From assembly GCA_002633005.1 (NCBI GenBank), contig NMRA01000079.1:1-56735 (forward strand): DNA of 56,735 bases, read 5' to 3'. A program made the position numbers and the translations under genes. Shown here in pieces: positions 24,218 to 33,384 of the stretch. A model generated the notes under the pieces. It saw only the letters and a program-made list of their open reading frames with translations. It made no database searches and was not told where the DNA came from. Source of the stretch: Phoronis australis (Eukaryota > Phoronida > Phoronidae). Position 1 is the first letter of the stretch. Every line of letters starts with the position of its first letter.

Positions 24218-24530
24218 CCGCCATCTTGAAAGCAACTTCCGGTTTTTTGGCTTTGTATGATAGCATGTCCTAAGAAACTAATACCTGTAAAAATTCGAAG
24301 GAATTGGTCTCATAATGCGCCCTCTACAGAAGAAAACGTTTTAAGGCCAAAATCGAGGTGCGCATGCGCGATCGCCGATATTTCCGCCATCTTTAACCGG
24401 AAGTAAACAATTTCCAGTATACTTGTAGCAAACTTCTAGTCCATTTGCTGTGCCGATTCGTAGCCTTTTAAGTAAAAAATTGTAGCCTCCAGAAGCATTT
24501 GAACCTTTAAATGAAAACAAAATGGCCGCC
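24218..24530 (+). promoter_or_regulatory. Promoter-like motif cluster in unit U1
   Basis: CCGCCATCTTG (YY1-like) next to ACTTCCGG (ETS core) at 24218-24242, a perfect NRF-1 palindrome TGCGCATGCGC at 24359-24369, CCGCCATCTTTAACCGGAAGT (YY1 plus ETS) at about 24384-24404, and AAAATGGCCGCC (YY1-like) near 24519. Motif identities come from known vertebrate consensus sites. Function here is inference. Confidence 0.45.
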
Positions 24531-25458
24531 ACAGCCGCCATGTTGAATCTATTTTGACGAAAAAGAATAGGCCTCCAGTACTTCCGGAACTACGTGGTAT
24601 GTGTAAATTTCGTGATGATCGGACGAAAATTGCAACCTGTATTGTGCGAACAAACAAAAAAAATGACGACGTTGACGAATATGACGACGATGGTGGCGAG
24701 GATGAACAAAAGAAGTAATAATAACATACACATAACGAACGTAGAAGTCCGAAATCAGTAAGAAAAAGGCTACAGTCTTGAGCGACACTTGGCGAAATTA
24801 ACGGAAAAGACAACGACGGAGATGATGACGACGATGATGACGAATATGATGATGGTGGTGGCGATGGTGAACAACATCACAACATTCATATGACGAACTT
24901 AGATGTCGTAAATCAATAACAAATAGGCTACAGTCTAGTTCAATAGAAGATAAACCAACATCAATGCAGCAAGAGCGCTCAACAAAGGAACATCGTTATC
25001 AGAAAATCTCAAATAACTCGAAAAGTAGACGTCCTAGCGAAAAATGGAAAACAGCTTCTGAAAGCCCGTTCAAAATCTGTCTAAACTGATGGAATCACCT
25101 AATTCCGTAAGTTTTTCGAAAAAAATGAAATTTTGCGTTTTTTTTTAAGAAATTCAAAGTCAAATAACTCGAAAACGGTAAGTCTGAGAAAAAAATTGTT
25201 ACAGGCCATTTGAAAGAATATGCTTCAAAAAATCCACATGCAAAAATCACGTCTTTTTCTCTTCCCGTTTAAAATCGCACTCCAGCACGACTGAAAATGG
25301 GTTAACATGCACCAGGTCCGCTTTCTTGAAAGCAACTTCCGGTTTTTTGGGTCAGTAAAATAGCATGTCATAAAGAACTAGTGTCTGTAAAAATTCGAAA
25401 GAATTGGTCTGACAATGCGCCCTCTACAGGAGAAAACGTTTTTAGGCCAAAATCGAGG

Positions 25459-25505
25459 TGCGCATGCGCGATCGCCGATATTTCCGCCATCTTTAACCGG
25501 AAGTA
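25459..25505 (+). promoter_or_regulatory. NRF-1/ETS-like motif cluster in unit U2
   Basis: TGCGCATGCGC at 25459-25469 followed by CCGCCATCTTTAACCGGAAGT at about 25484-25504, at the same relative place as in U1. Confidence 0.45.
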
Positions 25506-26310
25506 AAGAATTTCCTGTATACCTGTAGAAATTTTCCTGTCCATTTACTGTGTCGATTCTTAGCTTTTTACGTAAACAATTGTAGCATCCAGAGGCATTT
25601 GAACCTTTGAATGAAAACAAATTGGCCGCCACAGCCGCCATCCAATTTTGACGAAAAACAATAGGCTTCCAGTACTTCCAGAAGTACGTGTTATGTGTAA
25701 ATTTCGTGATGATCGGACGAAAATTGCGACCTGTATCGTGCGAACAAACAAAAAAATGAAAGCGCTCCGAGGAGCGAAACTTGGCGAAATTAACCAAAAA
25801 GATGACGATAAAGATGATGAAGATGACGAATATGACGACGATGGTGGCGAGGATGAACAAAAGAAGTGGCGAACGTAGTGGTCCGAAATCAGTAAGAAAA
25901 AGGCTACAGTCTTGAGCGACACTTGACGAAATTAACGGAAAAGTCAACGACGGAGATAATGACGAAGATGATGACGATGATGACGAATATGATGATGGTG
26001 GTGGCAATGATGAACAACATCACAACATTCATATGACGAACTTAGATGTTATAAATCAATAAGAAATAGACTACAGTCTAGTTCAATAGAAGATAAACCA
26101 ACATCAATGCAGCAAGAGCGCTCAACAAAGGAACAGCGTTATCGGAAAATCTCAATTAACTCGAAAAGTAGACGTCCTAGCGAAAAATGGAAAACATCTT
26201 CTGAAAGCCCGTTCAAAATTCTATCTAAACTGATGATATCGTCTAAAATGATGGCGACATTTCAAATACATATTGCATCTTCAAGCGAATGACTGGCTAA
26301 AATAAAGACC

Positions 26311-27378
26311 GAGAGCGCTCGGAGGAGCGACACTTGGCGGAATTAATCGAAAGACGACAATGGGGAGGACGACGACAATCATGACGATCAAGGCGGCAAT
26401 AATGAATAACACGGTAACATTCATGTGACTAGCGAAGAAATCAAATAGAGAGCATATAATGAACTACAATAAAGAACAATAGATAGCGCAACATGACGGA
26501 CGAGCCATGCTTTACAGTGGGACAGTGCTGGCTGGGTCAGTCTGGGTCAACTAGGCATCACCAAAACAAAGTGAACTGAAAGCCAGCCACCTGCGCGCTT
26601 GGATAGGAACAACGGTATCCGAAAATCTCGAATAATTCAAAAAGTAGACGTCGTAGCGCAAAATGGAAAATATCTTCTGAAAGCCCGTTCAAATCTCAAA
26701 GTGGTAGTTTGGCAAAAATCCAAAAAAATTTCGAAAAAATTGAAAATTTGCCGTTTTTTTTGAAATTCAAAGTCAAATAACTCGAAAACGGTAAGTCTGA
26801 GAAATACACTCTCCCAGACTTTTTGAAAGCCATACTTCAAGGAATCCACATGCAAAAATTCACGTCATTTGCTCTTCCCATAAAAAATGCGACACCAGAG
26901 CGATTGAAACCGTGTGAACATGGCCCACAGCCGCCATCTTGAAAGTGACTTCCGGTTCAATAATTTTTTATAAAAGCTTATCAAACTCAACAAACACGTG
27001 AACAGTTTGAAAGTAATTGGTTTGCAAATACGCCCTCTACAGGAGAAAACGTTTTTGGCCGTATTTCGGGGTGCGCATGCGCCACGTCCAATATTTCCGC
27101 CATCTTTAACCGAAAATCAACGATTTTCGCACAATTGTAGGACATGCGTTGTAGTATATTCGTACTGATTTTCAGCCATGTAGGTCGAAAAATGGGGCCT
27201 CTACGAGTATTTGACTGTGAAAGCGGATACAAAATGGCCGCCACGTCCGCCATTTTGTATCCGATCATGACCAAAAACAATAGCGTTCCAGTGAATAAGG
27301 ATTTACATGTTGTGTGCAAATTTTGTGAAAATCGGACGAAAATTGCGACCTGTAGAGAGCTAACAAACAAAAAAAAAC
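26311..27378 (+). repeat. Array unit U4 (1068 bp), type unit of subfamily 2
   Basis: Bounded by GAGAGCGCTCGGAGGAGCG at 26311 and again at 27379. Contents in order: GAC/GAT-rich tract, GCTGGCTGGGTCAGTCTGGG, ATAACTCGAAAACGGTAAGTC, CCGCCATCTTGAAAGTGACTTCCGG, TGCGCATGCGC, a 38-bp palindrome with ATGGCCGCC, and the terminal TGTGCAAATTTTGTGAAAATC block with an A-rich end. U5 repeats this at very high identity. Confidence 0.85.
27072..27262 (+). promoter_or_regulatory. NRF-1-like site and YY1-like palindrome in unit U4
   Basis: TGCGCATGCGC at 27072-27082. The ETS core is lost (CCGAAAAT). At 27225-27262 a perfect inverted repeat has arms GGATACAAAATGGC / GCCATTTTGTATCC around CGCCACGTCC, so two YY1-like cores face each other. 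Confidence 0.45.
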
Positions 27379-28142
27379 CGAGAGCGCTCGGAGGAGCGAC
27401 ACTTGGCGAAATTAATCGAAAAGACGACGATGAGGGAGACGACGATAATCATGAAGATCAAGACGGAAATTATGAATAACACGATAACATTCATGTGACT
27501 AGCGAAGAAATCAAATAAAGAGCATACAATCAACTACAATAAAGAACAATAGATGGCGCAACATGACGGTCCAGTCTACAGTAGGACAGTGCTGGCTGGG
27601 TCAGTCTGGGTCAACTAGGCATAACCAAAACAAAGTGAGCTGAAAGCCAGCCCGCTGCGTGTGACCGAAGGAACAACGGTATCCGAAAATCTCGAATAAT
27701 TCAAAAAGTAGACGTCGTAGCGCAAAATGGAAAATAACTCCTGAAAGCCCGATCTAAACTCTATCTAATGTGGTAGTTTGGCAAAAATCCAAAAAATTTT
27801 CGAGAAAATTGAAAATTTGCCGTTTTTTATTGAAATTCAAAGTCAAATAACTCGAAAACGGTAAGTCTGAGAAATACGCTCTCGCAGCCTTTTTCAAAGG
27901 CCATACTTCAAGGAATCCACATGCAAAAATTCACGTCACTTGCTCTTCCCATAAAAAATGTGACACCAGAGCGATTTAAACCGTGTGAACATGCGCCACA
28001 GCCGCCATCTTGAAAGTAACTTCCGGTTCAATAATTTTTTATAAAAGCATATTAAACTCAACAAACACGTGACCAGTTTGAAAGTGATTGGTTTGCAATT
28101 GCGCCCTCTACAGGAGAAAACGTTTTTAGCCATATTTCAGGG

Positions 28143-28334
28143 TGCGCATGCGCCACGTCCAATATTTCCACCATCTTGAATCGGAAGTCAACGACTTTCT
28201 GCACACTTGTAGCACATGCGTTTTAGTATATTCGTACCGATTTTCAGCCATGTAGGTCGAAAAATGCGGCCTCTACGAGCATTTGACTGTGAAATTGGAT
28301 ACAAAATGGCCGCCACGTCCGCCATTTTGTATCC
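28143..28334 (+). promoter_or_regulatory. NRF-1-like site and YY1-like palindrome in unit U5
   Basis: TGCGCATGCGC at 28143-28153 and the GGATACAAAATGGC inverted repeat at 28297-28334, as in U4. A CCGGAAGT-like CGGAAGTC lies between. Confidence 0.45.
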
Positions 28335-28446
28335 GATAATGACCAAAAACAATAAGCTTCTAGGACTTTTCGATCTACACGTTGTGTGCAAACTTCGTGA
28401 AAATCGAATCAAAATTGCGACCTGTAGAGTGCAAACAAACAAAAAA

Positions 28447-28648
28447 AAACTTGCTGTCAGATCAACATACTTGGCGGAAGAATTCCGCCAAGTAAAAAAA
28501 AACTTTTCTGTCAGACCAACATACTTGGCGGAAGAATTCTGTCAAGTAAATTTTGCTGTCAGACCAACATACTTGGCAGAAAAATTCCGCGAAGTAAAAA
28601 ACTTGCTGTCAGACCAACATACTTGGCGGAAGAATTCCGCCAAGTAAA
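28447..28648. repeat. Tandem mini-hairpin array, four ~50-bp units
   Basis: Each unit reads roughly CTTGCTGTCAGACCAACAT followed by a 25-bp palindrome with arms ACTTGGCGGAA / TTCCGCCAAGT and an A-rich spacer. Units 1 and 4 have the perfect palindrome; units 2 and 3 have 2-3 changes. The same unit recurs at 28796-28890, 29818-29863 and 42373-42528. Confidence 0.85.
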
Positions 28649-28795
28649 AAAACGAGAGCGCTCGGAGGAGCGACATTTGGTGGATCATGACCAAAAACAA
28701 CAGCTTTCCAGTGATTTCCAATCTACATGCTGTGTGCAAATTTCGTGAAAATCGGTCGAAAATTGCGACCTGTAGAGAGCGAACACACAAAAAAA

Positions 28796-28890
28796 ATTGC
28801 TGTCAGACCAACATACTTGAAGGAAAAATTCCGCCAAGTAACAAACTTAGTGGAAGAGCAACATACTTGGCGAAATTTATTTCGCCAAGT
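28796..28890. repeat. Two more mini-hairpin units
   Basis: One decayed unit (CTTGAAGGAAAAATTCCGCCAAGT) and one variant unit preceded by CTTAGTGGAAGAGCAACAT, with arms ACTTGGCGAAAT / ATTTCGCCAAGT. Confidence 0.8.
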
Positions 28891-29514
28891 AATGACGATA
28901 ATGACAAGTATGATGATGGTGGGGGCGATGATGAACAACATTACAACATTCATATGACGAACTTAGATGCCATAAATCAATAAGAAATAGGCTACAGTCT
29001 ACTTTAATAGAAGATAAACCAACATCAATGCAGCAAGAGCGCTCAACAAAGGAACAGCGTTATCAGAAAATCTCCAATAACTCAAAAAGTAGACGCCCTA
29101 GCGGAAAATGGGTAATATCTTCTGAAAGCCCGTTCAAAATTCTATCTAAACTGATGGTGTCGCCTAATTCCGTAAATTTTTCGAAAAAATGAAATTTTGC
29201 GTTTTTTTAAGAAATTCAAAGACAAATAACTCGAAAACGGTAAGTCTGAGAAAAACCTTGTTAGAGGCCATTTGAAGGAATATCCTTCAAAGAATCCACA
29301 GGCAAAAAATCACGTCTCTTCCCGTTTAAAATCCAATTCAGCACGACTGAAAATGGGTCAACATGCGCCAGATCTGCCATCTTAAAAGCAACTTCCGGCT
29401 TTTTGGCTTTGTATAATAGCACGTCATAAGACACTAATACCTGTAAAAATTCGAAGGAATTGGTCTGATAATGCGCCCTCTACAGGAGAAAACGTTTTTA
29501 GGCCAAAATCGAGG

Positions 29515-29690
29515 TGCGCATGCGCGATCGCCGATATTTCCGCAATTTTTTCCCGGAAGTAAATAATTTCCGATACACTCATAGCACACTTCCGGTCCAT
29601 TTACTGTGCCGATTCTTAGCCTTTTACGTAAAAATTTGTAGCTTCCAGAAGCATTTGAACCTTTAAATGAAAACAAAATGGCCGCCACAG
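29515..29690 (+). promoter_or_regulatory. NRF-1/ETS/YY1-like motif cluster in unit U7
   Basis: TGCGCATGCGC at 29515-29525, CCGGAAGT near 29554 and AAAATGGCCGCC near 29675, same order and spacing as in U1. Confidence 0.4.
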
Positions 29691-29817
29691 CTGCCATCTT
29701 GGATCCGATTTTGACGAAAAACAATAGGCTTCCAGTACTGTCGGAAGTACGTGTTTTGTGTAAATTTCGTGATGATCAGACGAAAATTGCGACCTGTATC
29801 GTGCGAACAAAAAAAAC

Positions 29818-29863
29818 TTAGTGGAAGAGCAACATACCTGGCGAAATTTATTTCGCCAAGTAA
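29818..29863. repeat. Single mini-hairpin unit at the right edge of the array
   Basis: CTTAGTGGAAGAGCAACAT followed by a hairpin with CTGGCGAAAT / ATTTCGCCAAG arms. It sits at the junction where the array returns to X2 backbone sequence. Confidence 0.8.
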
Positions 29864-30419
29864 AAACATAAAATAAAAACGTCATTGACAACAACAATTT
29901 CCGGGGACTACCGCTAGAGTGCTGAGATCCAGCAGGTGCCGAGACAAAGGCGGCCAGACGTAGCCAACTCGGGAGTCAAAATCTGAGATAGCCCTGCACC
30001 ATAGCCACCAAGCTGAAAAGTGCGTATCTTGGAACTAATGTATTTGTGTTTATTATAGCCTTCGAGTTATCAAGCAACATCGCTAAGTTCAGCTGCTTGT
30101 GTGGCCGTACAGTTTGACCCATAGTTGACGCTTTTCAACATCATTTTTCGGCTTAGGACATGGCAAAAATGACGGGATATTATGATTCTGGAGCAGCATA
30201 ACGGCTGTCGGTGCTACACACGTCATATCAACACCGTTTCCCCATTCTTAGCGGACAATTTCGTGAGCTATAGACTAAAGTAAGTTTTACTCGACTGCTT
30301 GTGGTTTGTATGGTAAAATGGCGGCTTGGAAACGCAGACGAAGGTGTGCCAAGAATGCTGCGTTCTGATTGGTCAATTAAGCCGACCGTCATAATCCTGG
30401 CGATAGGTCAATAACAAGC

Positions 30420-30821
30420 TTTTCAGAATTCCCAAACAGAACATTAGAACACCTCTCTGGCATACAAGCCCAACCATCTGAAGTCCGAAAACTACTAGAA
30501 AATATTTACGAAAACAAAAACGACGGTACCAATCTCATAACCAATAAAATGATTAAGCTAATAGCAAGAAAGCTTACAGCTCCTTTGACAACATTATATA
30601 ACAAAATACTACAAGATCTGGAAAATTTCCTTTGAACTGGAAACTTGGTGTTATGATACCAATACACAAAAAGAACTCCAAAACAGACATTGCAACTATC
30701 GCACCGTAACTCTACTTAACACTCTATCCAAAATTTTAGAAAAAATAATTTCTAAACACATGTTTGACCACCTCTCTTCAGAAAACCTCATATATCGTCG
30801 CCAAATCGGATTCATGCCTGG
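30420..30821 (+). pseudogene. CR1/L2-like LINE, second piece: start of the reverse transcriptase
   Basis: Continues the 20640-21946 piece after the 8.47-kb insertion. Reads EHLSGIQAQPSEVRKLLENI, KMIKLIARKLTAPLTTLYNKI, then (after a shift) WKLGVMIPIHKKNSK, TLLNTLSKILEKIISKHMFDHLS and RRQIGFMPG. This is the finger region up to the block before motif A. It stops at a CCTGG target duplication, where a 399-bp element is inserted. Confidence 0.85.
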
Positions 30822-31220
30822 GCCCGGTCTCCAATCTTTTTACTCGAAATGGAACTCGAAATTAGGTTTGGAATTTTCTACTCCACATTTGGGCGAACTC
30901 AAGATAAGTGTCTATTATTCTATGCTTGAGTACACAATAACTTACGTAGATAATTTATTGCCCCTAGTTCACAGTTTGTAAACCCAAAATTAAAGCAATC
31001 AGTTCGAGTTTTAACTCGAAATTTCGAGTTTTTACTCGAGTTTGTATCACGAATATAAGGGTCTCCAAGGGCAAACTTGAACTAGAAACTCCTATGCATA
31101 AACTATAATGTATTCGAACACAGTGTGATAACCAATTATCTTAAGTTTGCACAAAAGGAGCAGAGAAATTGCCAAAAATAGTTTCGAGTTCGTTTCGAGT
31201 ACAAAGATTGGAGACCGGGC
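30822..31220. mobile_element. 399-bp foldback element in the LINE, TSD CCTGG
   Basis: Ends GCCCGGTCTCCAATCTTT and its complement, extending as an imperfect inverted repeat over most of the element (about 190-bp arms), with many TTCGAGT/ACTCGAA motifs meeting near 31010-31040. CCTGG flanks both sides (30817-30821, 31221-31225). Removing the element and one CCTGG restores FMPGNST in the LINE frame. No coding capacity; the 5-bp duplication alone does not settle the superfamily. Confidence 0.9.
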
Positions 31221-32581
31221 CCTGGTAACAGCACTGTGTCCCGACTTACAGAAATTGTACACGAAATCCACCTCCAGTTTGAGCAAGGATATAACGTGAG
31301 ATCCGTATTCTTAGACATTGCGTCAGCTTTTGATGTCGTTCCCCATGATCTGCTTCTACATAAATTACAATCTTAAGCTTTTTCCGGAACTCTCTTCTCA
31401 CTTTTAAAAACATATCTGGAATGTCGAACTTATAAAGTCCGAATAGAGGGTGTCTTATCACGCTCATCAATGCCAGTTTTCGTAAATGCTGGAGTACCAC
31501 AGGGTAGCGTACTAGGCCCCTTACTCTTTTTATTGTACATCAATGGTCTTCCAGACACAACAAACTCTAAAACATTCTTATAGGCTGATGACACTGGAAT
31601 TTTCTACCCATTCTCAAAAGAGAATCCCCGTGACTCCTTACAATTGCAAACTGACCTAAACAAACTCTATGACTGGTCTTGCAAATGGAAGATGAAATTT
31701 AAACCTGATCTTATATTTTCTAAGTCTAATAATACTCAATTCCAAACAAATCCAATGCTGGAATTATCACTCAATGAGGAAGTTATTCCCAATAAGTTCA
31801 CACACAAGCACCTTGGATTGCTACTAGACCACAAGCTTACATTTACTCCTCACTGTCGCGAACTCGTTCACAAGGTACAAAAATTAATCAATCCAATTAG
31901 AATTGTCTCTCGTCATCTCAACTCCATGCATCTTGAAACTCTGTTCAAGTTTTTTGTTCTTCCACATCTAGATTACTGTGACATAATCTACCAATCGGCA
32001 AACGCTGGCATACTTCTTCAATTAGAAAGACTACAATACCAAGCAGCTTTAGCCATAACAGGAGCATACACAGAATCCAACACAATCAAGGTTCTAAACA
32101 ATCTCAACTGGAGCAAACTAGCAATCCGTCGTAAAATCCACTTGTCCATGTATACATTCAAAGTCTTGACCAACATAAACAATTACTCAAACAAAATCCT
32201 CTTTGACTCCTACAAAAGACCTAACACGAGACCAGGACTGCGTCAAAGTAATATGAACACTATCCCATCTTCCCTTAGTCAAGCCTTCAGGAAATCTACC
32301 ATATTAACTTGTATTGACAATTGGAATTCCTTACCATCCAAAATAAAAGAAAGCACTTCAATCGTCACTCTAAAAAATAACTTTAAAATGCATACTACTC
32401 CTCAAGAGTTGCCAGTCCCAATGACATTGTTCTACTTCCCTGCAACCACGAAATAATCCCATACAGATCAATATGCCGTCTATTCCTAAACAACGAGAAT
32501 TTAGACATAATTTATAAGATTTCACCTCTGTGTTGCTGTGGAGACGCACAGACAAATGCTCATGTTTTTTGTCACGTTTTC
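31221..32581 (+). pseudogene. CR1/L2-like LINE, third piece: RT palm and C-terminal domain
   Basis: Motif A FLDIASAFDVVPHDLL (near 31310), then RVEGVLSRSSMPV-type and GVPQGSVLGPLLFLLYINGLP. The active site is FL*ADDT, with a TAG stop at about 31581 exactly where Y/F of the F/YADD box belongs. An open frame of 270 codons follows (31644-32456; FTHKHLGLLLDHKLTF, HLDYCDIIYQSA, LERLQYQAALAITGA, RRKIHLSMYTFKV, IDNWNSLP), typical of the CR1/L2/jockey group. The end has a zinc-knuckle-like CCCGDAQTNAHVFCHVF. It stops at a GTTTTC target duplication; the last residues lie at 33274 onward. Confidence 0.9.
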
Positions 32582-33273
32582 CCCCGTGGGTGGGTGGGCG
32601 CAGGTAGTTACAGACCGGTGCTAATAGCTTTCGGTGTGACGATTGACTGAACATTGGTTCGAGTTAATCCTTTATTAATCCCGACCGTACGTTCACAAGC
32701 CTACTTAAACAAAACGTCCGGCGTAATGTCTGTTTATGCTCCAGCCAGTGCTGCGAAGCCTTGACTTGTGATGAACTTCAGAGACACGTTCAGCAACTGT
32801 TACACTCGTCTATTCAATAACCTGTTGTCTCTATAGCTGGCTCTCTATTGACTATCGCTGTAACTGCTGATTCTCTTCACTGCATCTCAACTGTAGTTCT
32901 CCTGATTAACTTTCTTGAACTTACTTGATCTCACTTGATCTCCCGACTTGATCTGACTAATGCATTGTTTTGGAACTTTTCATCAATTCAAGCACATTCT
33001 ATAACTTTCCTGAATCTACCCAACCATTCTACAAACATGTACTAGTCTCTAGAATAGTCCAGACTGCATTAATCACTGTCATGCTAGAGTCTTCTAGAAA
33101 GTTCCACACTATACTGTAGTAAACAAATTAGATCATCACTGTTCTGACCTCAGTCTTCTAGAAAGTTCTACACTATTTTGGTAGTAAACAAATTACATCA
33201 TCACTGTACTTAACTCAGGGGTTGAAACTGAATAACAAAACAACAAAAACTACTGTCAGACTATATTCTGACA
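32582..33273 (-). mobile_element. 692-bp LTR-like insertion (possible solo LTR) with TSD GTTTTC
   Basis: GTTTTC is present on both sides (32576-32581, 33274-33279), and deleting the segment restores the LINE frame (CHVF to FACEVCKEQ). On the minus strand it begins TGTCAGAATATAG, has AATAAAGG near 32673-32680 and no coding capacity, resembling a solo LTR. The far end (..CACCCACGGGG) lacks the usual CA, so the LTR identity is not certain. It includes two tandem 64-66-bp units with heat-shock-element-like sequence. Confidence 0.65.
33090..33219. repeat. Tandem duplication of 64/66 bp with heat-shock-element-like motif
   Basis: Unit 1 33090-33153, unit 2 33154-33219; each begins TCTTCTAGAAAGTTC. 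TTCtaGAAagTTC is three alternating inverted nGAAn blocks, the known heat-shock factor binding arrangement. It lies inside the LTR-like element. Binding and inducibility are inference. Confidence 0.7.
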
Positions 33274-33361
33274 GTTTTCTTTGCTTGTGAGGTATGCAAG
33301 GAGCAGAGGGTACAGCTTTTCCAGACACTCGAACAATACCCCAATATTTATGCTTGAAGCT
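33274..33361 (+). pseudogene. CR1/L2-like LINE, terminal piece of the ORF
   Basis: In frame with CHVF before the LTR-like insertion: FACEVCKEQRVQLF..LEQYPNIYA then TGA. This is the expected Cys-containing tail after the zinc-knuckle of CR1/L2-type ORF2 proteins. Confidence 0.75.
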
Positions 33362-33384
33362 AATACATGTAGGTCTACTGTTGA

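Larger units (their letters stand above)
23495..29868. repeat. 6.4-kb array of ~1.07-kb repeat units inserted in X2
   Basis: Absent from copy X1, whose sequence runs straight from GAAATGAATGAAAAATAA to AACTATTTCCGAGGACTACC. Units: U1 23497-24656, U2 24657-25753, U3 25754-26310 (truncated), U4 26311-27378, U5 27379-28446, a fragment 28654-28795 and U7 28891-29817. U1, U2, U3 and U7 form one subfamily, U4 and U5 another. A full unit runs: GAGCGCTCGGAGGAGCG, a GAY-rich microsatellite, conserved non-coding sequence, promoter-like motifs, and a close with AATTGCGACCTGTA...AACAAACAAAAAA. Minus-strand frames full of S/I/F repeats are products of the GAY tracts and are not genes. Confidence 0.85.
21947..30419 (+). 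mobile_element. Family X insertion, copy X2 (8.47 kb, itself twice interrupted)
   Basis: This insertion splits the CR1/L2-like LINE. Its own backbone (about 21947-22644, 22973-23495, 29868-30419) matches the uninterrupted copy at 7590-8752. Near both ends, in inverted orientation, is ATTGACCTATCGC (plus strand at about 21973; minus strand at the right end, near 30412), suggesting terminal inverted repeats of a non-autonomous DNA transposon. However, 26-30 extra bases lie outside the left motif and about 8 outside the right one, so the ends are not cleanly defined. No transposase was found. An unsupported 54-codon frame (22042-22206, +) near the left end is noted separately. Confidence 0.7.

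Noticed and set aside
23399-26007. Minus-strand frames of 80-209 codons rich in S/I/F/V (and plus-strand acidic frames)
   Set aside because: They are translations of GAY-rich microsatellite tracts inside repeat units; frames change between units and carry no conserved domain.
28447-28890. Regularly spaced palindromic repeats resembling a CRISPR array
   Set aside because: Spacers are not unique (the lead sequence repeats), repeats are diverged palindromes with A-rich linkers, and the context is animal transposon DNA.
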